NCBI GenBank assembly: GCA_948482415.1
Contig: CAOMFZ010000052.1
Coordinates: forward strand, 1 to 11,679
Source: an uncultured Mailhella sp.
GTDB lineage: Bacteria > Desulfobacterota > Desulfovibrionia > Desulfovibrionales > Desulfovibrionaceae
DNA length: 11,679 nt
Direction of reading: 5' to 3'
Notes under the pieces: generated by a model
The model's database searches: none
Seen by the model: the letters and a program-made list of their open reading frames with translations, nothing else
Told to the model about the DNA's origin: nothing
Translations under genes and position numbers: made by a program
Shown: positions 6,575 through 11,679 of the stretch, piece after piece
How the letters are laid out: each line of letters starts with the position of its first letter
Numbering within the stretch: position 1 is the first letter of the stretch

Positions 6575-7207
6575 ATGAAAGTATTATTGATAAATGGTTC
6601 TCCCCGTGAAAAAGGCTGTACGTTTACAGCGCTGACTGAAATAGCAGATACTCTCAATCAGGAAGGCATTGAAACAGAATTTTTCCATATCGGCACGGCG
6701 CCTCTTGCACCCTGCAAGGCTTGCCGCGCCTGTGCAAAATTGGGACGCTGCGTGGTTGACGATAAGGTGAATGTTTTTCTGGAAAGAGCAAAAACAGCTG
6801 ACGGGTATGTTTTTGGTTCTCCTGTGCATTATGCGTCCGCTTCCGGGGTTATTACACCTTTTTTAGACAGAGCTTTTTTTGTGGATTATTTGTCCGGCAC
6901 CAATTCATTTCCGCATAAACCGGCAACAGCCATAGTTTCTGCACGCCGTGCGGGCACAACCGCCACCATTGACCAGCTCAATAAATATTTTCAGATTACA
7001 CAGATGCCTGTTATTTCAGGAAGATATTGGAATATGGTGCACGGAGCAAATCCGGAAGAGGTAAAACAGGATCTGGAAGGCATGCAGAATATGCGCATGC
7101 TTGCCCGCAACATGGCATATCATTTGAAATGCAGGGAAGCGGCTGAAAAAGCAGGTATTTTCCCGCCAAAAGATGAAGAAGTCGTGTATACAAACTTTAT
7201 TCGGTAA
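6575..7207 (+). CDS. Iron-sulfur flavoprotein of the NADPH-dependent FMN reductase/flavodoxin-like family (Isf type)
   Basis: 210 residues. NGSPREKGCT (7-16) is the FMN phosphate-binding loop of flavodoxin-like NAD(P)H:FMN reductases. Cys47, Cys50, Cys53 and Cys59 (CKACRACAKLGRC) form the compact CX2CX2CX5C motif of Isf proteins, which bind a [4Fe-4S] cluster in addition to FMN. GSPVHYASASGVITPFLDR (81-99) is the second conserved flavin region. A cytoplasmic role as electron carrier or small-molecule/oxygen-species reductase is likely; the partner is unknown. The AGGAG (6564-6568) overlaps the stop of the aldo/keto reductase gene and sits 6 nt before the ATG, showing tight operon coupling. 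No terminator follows immediately; the next strong hairpin is at 7512-7550. Confidence 0.9.
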   Translation: MKVLLINGSPREKGCTFTALTEIADTLNQEGIETEFFHIGTAPLAPCKACRACAKLGRCVVDDKVNVFLERAKTADGYVFGSPVHYASASGVITPFLDRAFFVDYLSGTNSFPHKPATAIVSARRAGTTATIDQLNKYFQITQMPVISGRYWNMVHGANPEEVKQDLEGMQNMRMLARNMAYHLKCREAAEKAGIFPPKDEEVVYTNFIR

Positions 7208-7241
7208 TAGAGGGTTTCCAATAAATTTTGCAACTTTTCTA

Positions 7242-7422
7242 TGCAGGGGGAAAACTTTAGCTCTGCTGTCCAGTTCTGTAAGGCTCATTCTTCGCCTAAC
7301 AGAACCGACTTCGTCGCCATTCCGGTGGCATCTCTGCTGTCTATTTCTCTAAGTCTCGCAAGCTCGACATAAGAGAAACGGCTTCGCCGCCTTCGGTAGC
7401 TGTAAAAGTTTCTCCCCCTGCA
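7242..7422. repeat. Palindromic element with two tandem covarying hairpin units (structured RNA or MITE-like)
   Basis: Outer inverted arms (7242-7262 and 7398-7422) share TGCAGGGGGA, AAACTTT and AGCT, with small gaps. They enclose two tandem units both starting CTCTGCTGTC: A at 7261-7331, B at 7332-7400. Each unit has a long hairpin (A: 7273-7284 with 7294-7305; B: 7344-7355 with 7366-7378, both with an A-A mismatch at the same place), a small CGAC-TTC-GTCG or CGGC-TTC-GCCG hairpin (7306-7316; 7379-7389), and a third short hairpin (7316-7329; 7389-7397). Where A and B differ, paired bases change together at four positions. The element starts 34 nt after the flavoprotein gene. Whether it acts as RNA or is a mobile palindrome cannot be decided here. 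Confidence 0.75.
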
Positions 7423-7511
7423 CCCCTTTACAAAAATTTTTAAGCTTTCTTATAAAAATTTGTTGCAATTATGTCCGGAAACGCTCTAGATATGCACGGT
7501 TAAAAGCGAAC

Positions 7512-7550
7512 TCAAAAAAAATAGACAGCAGAGCTGTTTTATTTTTTTGA
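7512..7550. terminator. Bidirectional terminator-like hairpin
   Basis: ACAGC-AGA-GCTGT (7525-7537) is the core of a longer stem whose left side is a run of eight A (7514-7521) and whose right side is TTTTATTTTTTT (7537-7548). It can terminate on either strand and is the first good end for the redox operon transcript, about 310 nt after the last stop codon. Confidence 0.75.
7519..7535 (-). repeat. Inverted, truncated third copy of the unit start
   Basis: Read on the minus strand, 7533-7519 is CTCTGCTGTCTATTT, identical over 15 bases to the start of unit B (7332-7346); extending to 7535, AGCTCTGCTGTC equals 7259-7270 at the start of unit A. This fragment is part of a terminator-like hairpin. 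Confidence 0.7.
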
Positions 7551-7577
7551 AGAGAGCCGGGGGATTAAGGAAGAGGG

Positions 7578-7632
7578 TTTAAAAGGGAGGAACAAAAAGG
7601 GGCTTGCCCCTTTTGAGTTCTTCCCTTTTAAA
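7578..7632. terminator. Long hairpin, terminator-like on both strands
   Basis: Outer stem 7578-7593 with 7617-7632 (16 bp, one G-T pair) and inner stem 7595-7603 with 7606-7614 (AAAAGGGGC/GCCCCTTTT) give about 25 bp separated by a small asymmetric bulge. The inner GGGG-CTTG-CCCC followed by TTTT looks like a rho-independent terminator, and the opposite strand has five T after the stem. It lies about 150 bp upstream of kdsA and would insulate that operon. Confidence 0.75.
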
Positions 7633-7685
7633 ATTTAAATTTTATAATTATAGTTAGTTATAAATAATAAAAAATTTTGTATTTT

Positions 7686-7715
7686 TTTACAACTTTTTGT
7701 GAATATTTTTATAAA
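7686..7715 (+). promoter_or_regulatory. Upstream promoter candidate for the kds-lpt operon
   Basis: TTTACA (7686-7691), 18-bp spacer, TATAAA (7710-7715), each matching consensus at 5 of 6. It would give a leader of about 60 nt. The region is very AT-rich, so chance matches are likely. Confidence 0.4.
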
Positions 7716-7734
7716 AAATGTTCAATTTTCGTGT

Positions 7735-7764
7735 TTTACAAAAAGTTTTTTTTTCTATATATTA
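7735..7764 (+). promoter_or_regulatory. Proximal promoter candidate for the kds-lpt operon
   Basis: TTTACA (7735-7740), 18-bp spacer, TATATT (7759-7764), again 5 of 6 in both boxes. It would give a very short leader of about 12 nt before the kdsA ATG, barely covering the ribosome binding site. With the upstream candidate it forms a tandem pair 49 bp apart. Confidence 0.4.
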
Positions 7765-7782
7765 AAACGAAAGGAAAAAATT

Positions 7783-8589
7783 ATGCGTGAACTTTATACA
7801 AAATTGCAGCAGGAGCATTTTATTTTTGCAGGTCCCTGTGCCTTGGAAGAATATGACATGGCGCTGGAAGTTGCCTGTAAAGTCAGAGATGTGGCTGAAA
7901 AATATCAGCTGACCGCTGTTTTTAAAAGCTCCTTTGACAAGGCAAACAGAACTTCAGCCAAAGGCTTTCGCGGACATGGTATGGCTAAGGGTTTGGAATG
8001 GCTCGCAAAAATAAAACAGGAAGTGGGTTTGCCTGTGGTGACGGATATTCACCTGCCGGAACAGGCGGAACCTGTGGCAGAAGTGGCTGATGTGCTGCAA
8101 ATTCCTGCTTTTTTGTGCCGTCAGACAGATTTACTGGAAGCGGCAGCCAAGACAAAGGCAATTATCAATGTGAAAAAAGGGCAGTTTTTAGCCCCTTGGG
8201 ATATGGAACAGGTCAAAAATAAACTTGTCAGTTTTGGCAATGAGAAAATCCTTTTGACCGAGCGCGGCGCAAGTTTTGGCTATAATAATTTGGTGGTGGA
8301 TTTTCGCTCTCTGCCTATCATGCAAAAAATGGGCGTTCCTGTTATTTTTGACGCCACCCATTCTGTGCAGCTTCCGGGCGGTCAAGGCACATCTTCCGGC
8401 GGACAGCGGGAATTTATTGCAGGTTTGGCAAGAGGGGCAGCTGCCATGGGCGTAAACGGAATTTTCTTTGAAACGCACCCTCACCCTGAAAAGGCTCTTT
8501 GTGACGGACCCAACAGTTTGCCGCTTTCCCAATTTGAACAAATGGTCAGCGAACTTGTGCAAATTTGGAATATTCCCAGCAAGTTATAG
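7783..8589 (+). CDS. kdsA: 2-dehydro-3-deoxyphosphooctonate aldolase (KDO-8-phosphate synthase)
   Basis: 268 residues. The enzyme condenses phosphoenolpyruvate with arabinose 5-phosphate to give KDO 8-phosphate, the first committed step to the inner-core sugar of LPS, in the cytoplasm. FAGPCALEE (15-23), KSSFDKANRTS (48-58), GTSSGGQRE (202-210) and FFETHPHPEKALCDGPNSLP are recognisable. Cys19 stands where metal-independent enzymes such as that of E. coli have Asn; with His193, Glu230 and Asp241 it completes the metal site of the metal-dependent class. The start at 7783 is set by AGGA (7773-7776), 6 nt upstream; a GTG 84 nt earlier lies in the promoter region. First gene of an operon with kdsC 9 nt downstream. 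Confidence 0.97.
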   Translation: MRELYTKLQQEHFIFAGPCALEEYDMALEVACKVRDVAEKYQLTAVFKSSFDKANRTSAKGFRGHGMAKGLEWLAKIKQEVGLPVVTDIHLPEQAEPVAEVADVLQIPAFLCRQTDLLEAAAKTKAIINVKKGQFLAPWDMEQVKNKLVSFGNEKILLTERGASFGYNNLVVDFRSLPIMQKMGVPVIFDATHSVQLPGGQGTSSGGQREFIAGLARGAAAMGVNGIFFETHPHPEKALCDGPNSLPLSQFEQMVSELVQIWNIPSKL

Positions 8590-8598
8590 GATATGCAA

Positions 8599-9153
8599 AT
8601 GGAATTTAAGCATAGAGATATCAGTTACTTATCCCAAGAAACCATAGAGCGGGCAAAGAAAGTTAAATTTATTGTACTTGATATTGACGGCGTGTGCACC
8701 AATGGACAATTATACATGAATTCTCAAGGGGAAACAGTGAAAACTTTCCATGTGCATGACGGCATTGGCATAAAAACCGCTTTTATGGCAGGCATTGGCG
8801 TGGGGATTATTACGGGACGGCAGGACAAATGCGTTGAAGCGCGCATGCGCCCGCTGGGGGTAACAGAATATTACTGCGGCTACTACAGCAAGCTGGAACC
8901 CCTTTCTCTTATTGCCAAAAATCAAAATATTACCTATGAAGAAATGGCGTATTTGGGTGATGATATCATTGATTTAGACCCGCTTTTGCGCGTAGGGCTT
9001 CCCTGTGTGGTGGCAAATGCCTGTGAGGACGTCAAACAGGCAGCGTCCATTATTACAAAAACAAAGGGCGGCAAGGGAGCTGTGCGTGAACTCGTTGAAA
9101 TTCTGCTTGCCTGTCAGGGCAAACAGCCTGCACCGTATTTTTGGATACATTAA
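8599..9153 (+). CDS. kdsC: KDO-8-phosphate phosphatase (HAD family, C0 type)
   Basis: 184 residues, the length of stand-alone KdsC. It removes phosphate from KDO 8-phosphate to release KDO. HAD motif I is LDIDGVCTNG with Asp28 (nucleophile) and Asp30; motif II is Thr72 in ITGRQ; Lys98 provides motif III; Asp121-Asp122 in GDDIIDLDPL form motif IV. The C-terminal GGKGAVREL is typical of the tetrameric C0 subfamily that caps the neighbouring active site. The start at 8599 is preferred over the ATG at 8593 because AGGA, overlapping the kdsA stop, is 7 nt upstream of it but only 1 nt from the other. The stop TAA overlaps the lptC ATG by one base. Confidence 0.95.
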   Translation: MEFKHRDISYLSQETIERAKKVKFIVLDIDGVCTNGQLYMNSQGETVKTFHVHDGIGIKTAFMAGIGVGIITGRQDKCVEARMRPLGVTEYYCGYYSKLEPLSLIAKNQNITYEEMAYLGDDIIDLDPLLRVGLPCVVANACEDVKQAASIITKTKGGKGAVRELVEILLACQGKQPAPYFWIH

Positions 9154-9992
9154 TGTTTAAGATGCAAAAGCCTTCTATGGGGAAAAAAACTTCTCCATCT
9201 GCAGCAAAAGAAAAAAAAGGACACCCTTTTCTTTTCTTGTTTGGGCTTGCCCTTGTTTTTGGCGTGTGCGTCCATTTTTGGAACGACTGGCAGAGTAAAA
9301 GCGAAGCTCGGCGGCTGGCTGAAATTGTGCAGTCTCAGGAAATTGCGGAACTTATTGCCGGAGAAGGCTATAATAAAAAAGCCTTTTCTGCTGATCTCGA
9401 GACCTTGAAAACTTCCTATACGCAAAAGCGTGTGAATGATGAAAATATGCAGGCTTTTTTGCAGGAATTTGCCAATATTCCGGACTTTCATAATGATGAT
9501 ATCGGGCTTGCCATGCAGGGGATTACCGTTTCCTACGGCGAAGAGGGCAAAGAAGAATGGACTATCTTTGCCAAGTGGGCAACCATGCATCAGCAAACTT
9601 CCGTGGTGCAAATGGAAAATCCGCTTATGTGGCACAGAACGGGCGATAATGCGGTGCTTTTTTCTCAGAGTGCTGCTGCAGGTGACATGTATCTGAAAGA
9701 TATTGCGGACAAGGTTGTGATTGAAGCCAAACGCGGCATTATTTATAATGAAAATACCAAAGTACTCCTGCACGAAGATGTCAAAGCCACACAGCAGGCA
9801 AATATTGTTTCCGGGCCGTTTTTGAGTTATGACAGCATTGCACAGGTGGCAATTTTTCCGGAAAAAGCTGATTTTGTGGGCGAGGGTCTGGTCGGCAAGG
9901 CAGATGTGCTCAGCTGGAATTTACAGGAAAATAAAATTTACGGCAAAGGCAAAGTCTATGTGGAATGGACGCCGTCTGACGGGAAAAAATAA
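9153..9992 (+). CDS. lptC: LPS export protein LptC-like (inner-membrane-anchored)
   Basis: 279 residues. LptC anchors the periplasmic bridge to the LptBFG transporter and passes LPS to LptA. Visible are a basic N terminus, one membrane segment (about 24-43, HPFLFLFGLALVFGVCVHFW) and a long periplasmic part. Its second half (about 110-275) has beta-strand-rich segments with the alternating pattern of the OstA/LptC fold (ITVSYGEEGKEEWTIFAKWA; ADVLSWNLQENKIYGKGKV). It is longer than E. coli LptC (about 190 residues) because of an alpha-helical stretch (about 45-100) between membrane segment and beta domain. The ATG at 9153 overlaps the kdsC stop (TAATG); GGA at 9143-9145 is 7 nt upstream. Assignment relies largely on gene position plus topology. 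Confidence 0.82.
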   Translation: MFKMQKPSMGKKTSPSAAKEKKGHPFLFLFGLALVFGVCVHFWNDWQSKSEARRLAEIVQSQEIAELIAGEGYNKKAFSADLETLKTSYTQKRVNDENMQAFLQEFANIPDFHNDDIGLAMQGITVSYGEEGKEEWTIFAKWATMHQQTSVVQMENPLMWHRTGDNAVLFSQSAAAGDMYLKDIADKVVIEAKRGIIYNENTKVLLHEDVKATQQANIVSGPFLSYDSIAQVAIFPEKADFVGEGLVGKADVLSWNLQENKIYGKGKVYVEWTPSDGKK

Positions 9993-10024
9993 GCGGCAAA
10001 ATATGTCTTATTCAGGTGAAAAAT

Positions 10025-10354
10025 ATGAAAAAATTCTGTTTTAGCATGGCGCTTCTTGCTGTGTTTTTGTTTTCGGGAGCGCAGGCTGCTATGGCAAAAA
10101 ATATAGCTTCCGATTGTACCTGCAAGGGGATTAAACTGTACGGAAAAGTAAAAATTGTCACCGGCTTTCCTGATATAAAAGTGCAGAAAGCGGACGCCTT
10201 TCAAGATTTGAATGTACAGATTGTAAACGCTTTTCCTGATGTTTGCGGGAAATGGCAGATTGTGGACAGCTTCCCTGATTTTACCATACAATATGTCAAT
10301 GCTTTTCCGGACATTACCATAAAGGAAGTAACTGCTTTTCCCGGAATTAATTAA
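10025..10354 (+). CDS. Small secreted protein with six 11-residue FPD repeats, function unknown
   Basis: 109 residues. Residues 1-24 are a signal peptide (MKKFCFSMALLAVFLFSG..., probable cleavage after Ala22-Met23-Ala24). The mature part is almost entirely a repeat of about 11 residues with consensus xVQxVxxFPDI: the key Phe falls at 48, 59, 70, 83, 94 and 105, spacing 11, 11, 13, 11, 11. The 13-residue unit carries an extra CGKW. Cysteines are at 31, 33 and 74, enough for a disulfide. Alternating hydrophobic residues suggest a short beta-solenoid or beta-ladder; this is inference. I have a memory of similar FPD-repeat secreted proteins in other proteobacteria without a known function. The start at 10025 follows AGG by 8 nt. 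The gene lies between lptC (32 nt) and lptA (27 nt), so it is in the operon; an envelope role is plausible, unproven. Confidence 0.8.
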   Translation: MKKFCFSMALLAVFLFSGAQAAMAKNIASDCTCKGIKLYGKVKIVTGFPDIKVQKADAFQDLNVQIVNAFPDVCGKWQIVDSFPDFTIQYVNAFPDITIKEVTAFPGIN

Positions 10355-10381
10355 GGATTTTAAAAGAGTATAAAAAATAAT

Positions 10382-10981
10382 ATGAAAAAAAATATTTGTA
10401 TTTTCTTGTTTTTGTTATGTTTTGTTATGCTTGCTCAGCTTGCCCCGTTCGCTGTGCCTGTTCCGGCGGCAAAGGCAGCGCCGCAGCTGGCAGATAATGG
10501 TCTGCCTGTGAAAATTAATGCTGATGACATGGAATATGATATTGATAAAAACCGCGTTATTTTTAAGGGCAATGTCCATGTGGTGCGCGGAGAGTTTAAT
10601 ATGACTGCCCCAAAAATGACTATTTATATCAAAACAGCAAAACAGGCGGAAAAAGCAGAAGTCAATGTCAATCATGATGCTATTCCGCTGACAGGAAAAG
10701 TGACAACAGACAAAAAAACAGTTGATACGCAAAATAAAATTGATAAAATCGAAGCGGAAAACGGCGTGAAATTCAAGTATGGCACGCAGTCAGGACATTC
10801 ACACTCCGCAACCTACGACGCTAATAAAGGTATTTTGACCATGAAAGGCGATCCGGTTGTGCAGGACGGCAATAACTCCATTCGCGGCGAAACCATTTTA
10901 TATTATTTATACGAACGAAAAAGCGAAGTTGTGGGCTCACACAGAAGACGTGTAGAAGCAATTTTTGATTCCAATCAATAG
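10382..10981 (+). CDS. lptA: LPS transport periplasmic protein LptA (OstA-like)
   Basis: 199 residues. LptA monomers stack into the periplasmic bridge that carries LPS from LptC to LptD. Residues 1-32 form a signal peptide (likely cleavage at AKA-AP). The mature protein starts with the typical OstA-like region: PVKINADDMEYDIDKNRVIF, then KGNVHVVRGEFNMTAPKM and a repeated beta-strand pattern to the end (GILTMKGDPVVQDGNNSIRG, near 155-174). Length is close to the E. coli protein. The Shine-Dalgarno is weak (AGAG at 10365-10368, 13 nt away), so translation may depend on the upstream gene. lptB follows with an 8-nt gap. Confidence 0.92.
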   Translation: MKKNICIFLFLLCFVMLAQLAPFAVPVPAAKAAPQLADNGLPVKINADDMEYDIDKNRVIFKGNVHVVRGEFNMTAPKMTIYIKTAKQAEKAEVNVNHDAIPLTGKVTTDKKTVDTQNKIDKIEAENGVKFKYGTQSGHSHSATYDANKGILTMKGDPVVQDGNNSIRGETILYYLYERKSEVVGSHRRRVEAIFDSNQ

Positions 10982-10989
10982 GGATGCAC

Positions 10990-11679
10990 ATGAAAGCAAC
11001 ATTAGTCGGCGAACATCTGGCAAAAACATACGGGGCAAGACAAGTTGTCCGTGATGTGAATATACAAATTAATCAGGGTGAAATCGTGGGGCTGCTCGGA
11101 CCCAACGGAGCAGGGAAAACCACGTCTTTTTATATGCTGACGGGAATTATCAAAGCAACGCAGGGCAGAATTTTATATAACGGTGAAGATATTACTGCCT
11201 GGGCGCTGTATAAGCGGGCACGGGTGGGGATTAGTTATCTGCCGCAGGAAAGTTCTGTGTTTAAGACCCTGACCGTGAAAGAAAATATTAAAATTGTTAT
11301 GGAATACACCAAGCTTTCCAAAAAAGCACAGGAAGAAAAAATTTACAGCCTGCTTGATGAGTTTGGGCTGACAAGGCTTGAAAAATCCCTTGCGTCCTAT
11401 TTGTCAGGCGGGGAACGGCGCCGGCTTGAAATTGCCCGCTGTCTTGTCCATGACCCCTTATTTGTACTGCTTGATGAACCTTTTGCCGGTATTGACCCTC
11501 TGGCTGTGGGTGATATTCAGGATTTGATTAAACGCTTGAAAGACCGCGGCATCGGTGTGCTTATTTCAGACCATAACGTGCGCGAAACCCTTTCCATCTG
11601 TGACAGGGCGTCCATTATGCATGACGGCATTTTACTGCTTTCCGGTACCCCGGAAGAAATTGTCAATAATGAAAAAGCC
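10990..11679 (+). CDS. lptB: LPS export ABC transporter ATP-binding protein LptB, incomplete (runs off right edge)
   Basis: 230 codons without a stop to the window end; the family is about 240 residues, so only a short tail is missing. LptB is the cytoplasmic ATPase that powers LPS extraction by LptFG. Walker A GPNGAGKTT (37-45), Q-loop YLPQESSVF, signature LSGGERRRLEIAR, Walker B FVLLDEPFAGIDPL and the switch His in ISDHNVRETL are all intact; the pattern is specific to LptB rather than to other short ABC ATPases. The start at 10990 is chosen because AGGG (10980-10983), overlapping the lptA stop, is 6 nt upstream; the ATG at 10984 would have no spacing. In Desulfovibrio I recall rpoN following this gene, but that is outside the window. 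Confidence 0.96.
   Translation, partial: MKATLVGEHLAKTYGARQVVRDVNIQINQGEIVGLLGPNGAGKTTSFYMLTGIIKATQGRILYNGEDITAWALYKRARVGISYLPQESSVFKTLTVKENIKIVMEYTKLSKKAQEEKIYSLLDEFGLTRLEKSLASYLSGGERRRLEIARCLVHDPLFVLLDEPFAGIDPLAVGDIQDLIKRLKDRGIGVLISDHNVRETLSICDRASIMHDGILLLSGTPEEIVNNEKA

Larger units (their letters stand above)
7208..7782. other. Long spacer between the redox operon and kdsA: no gene, dense secondary structure
   Basis: These 575 bp hold no plausible coding sequence. In order they contain the palindromic element (7242-7422), an AT inverted repeat AAATTTTTA/TAAAAATTT (7434-7442 with 7453-7461), a terminator-like hairpin containing a third unit fragment (7512-7550), a second long hairpin (7578-7632), and the tandem promoter candidates. 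TTGCAAC (7229) and GTTGCAA (about 7462) flank the element as a further inverted pair. No tRNA or known riboswitch was recognised. Confidence 0.7.

Noticed and set aside
7242..7422. Insertion sequence or known riboswitch
   Set aside because: No transposase reading frame, no target-site duplication seen, and no recognisable riboswitch core; kept only as a palindromic structured element.
7699..7782. GTG start giving kdsA 28 more residues
   Set aside because: The codon lies in the spacer of a promoter candidate, no ribosome binding site precedes it, and KdsA proteins start near the internal ATG.
9150..9773. 207-codon minus-strand reading frame opposite lptC
   Set aside because: Antisense shadow of lptC; residues are typical of reverse-frame translation and there is no promoter or ribosome binding site.

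Overview
The window looks like a piece of chromosome from a low-GC, Gram-negative sulfite/sulfate reducer of the Desulfovibrionaceae type. Two things point there. The left edge carries the start of dsrA (dissimilatory sulfite reductase alpha). The right third carries a KDO and LPS-transport operon (kdsA-kdsC-lptC-X-lptA-lptB) in an order I remember from Desulfovibrio. By eye the GC content is around 40 percent, so a gut- or host-associated low-GC member is plausible, but the genus cannot be fixed from the sequence alone.

Layout: (1) 1-547, minus strand: 5' part of dsrA, with a promoter near 667-695 and a leader holding three small hairpins. (2) 548-1094: AT-rich spacer with no convincing gene. 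(3) 1095-2150, minus strand: an Elp3-like radical SAM protein. (4) 2247-3061, plus strand: a HIT-family nucleotide hydrolase and an HU/IHF-type DNA-binding protein, closed by a strong terminator. (5) 3279-4337: a class II Fic protein (AMP-transferase family) with a C-terminal winged helix. Its promoter lies inside an array of degenerate 10-bp repeats. (6) 4505-7207: a probable three-gene redox operon (secreted carboxymuconolactone decarboxylase-cupin fusion, aldo/keto reductase, Isf-type iron-sulfur flavoprotein). (7) 7208-7782: a long spacer without genes. It contains an approximately 181-bp palindromic element made of two tandem hairpin-bearing units with compensatory changes, two strong terminator-like hairpins, and two tandem promoter candidates for the next operon. 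(8) 7783-11679: kdsA, kdsC, lptC, a small secreted 11-residue-repeat protein of unknown function, lptA and the start of lptB.

The right-hand operon is coherent. KdsA and KdsC make KDO, the inner-core sugar of LPS; LptC, LptA and LptB belong to the machine that moves finished LPS to the outer membrane. The unknown repeat protein sits between lptC and lptA, has a signal peptide, and is therefore a good candidate for an uncharacterised envelope factor.

The three items most worth following up are the covarying tandem hairpin element at 7242-7422, the FPD-repeat protein inside the lpt operon, and the helically phased 10-bp repeats over the fic promoter. dsrA and lptB run off the window edges.
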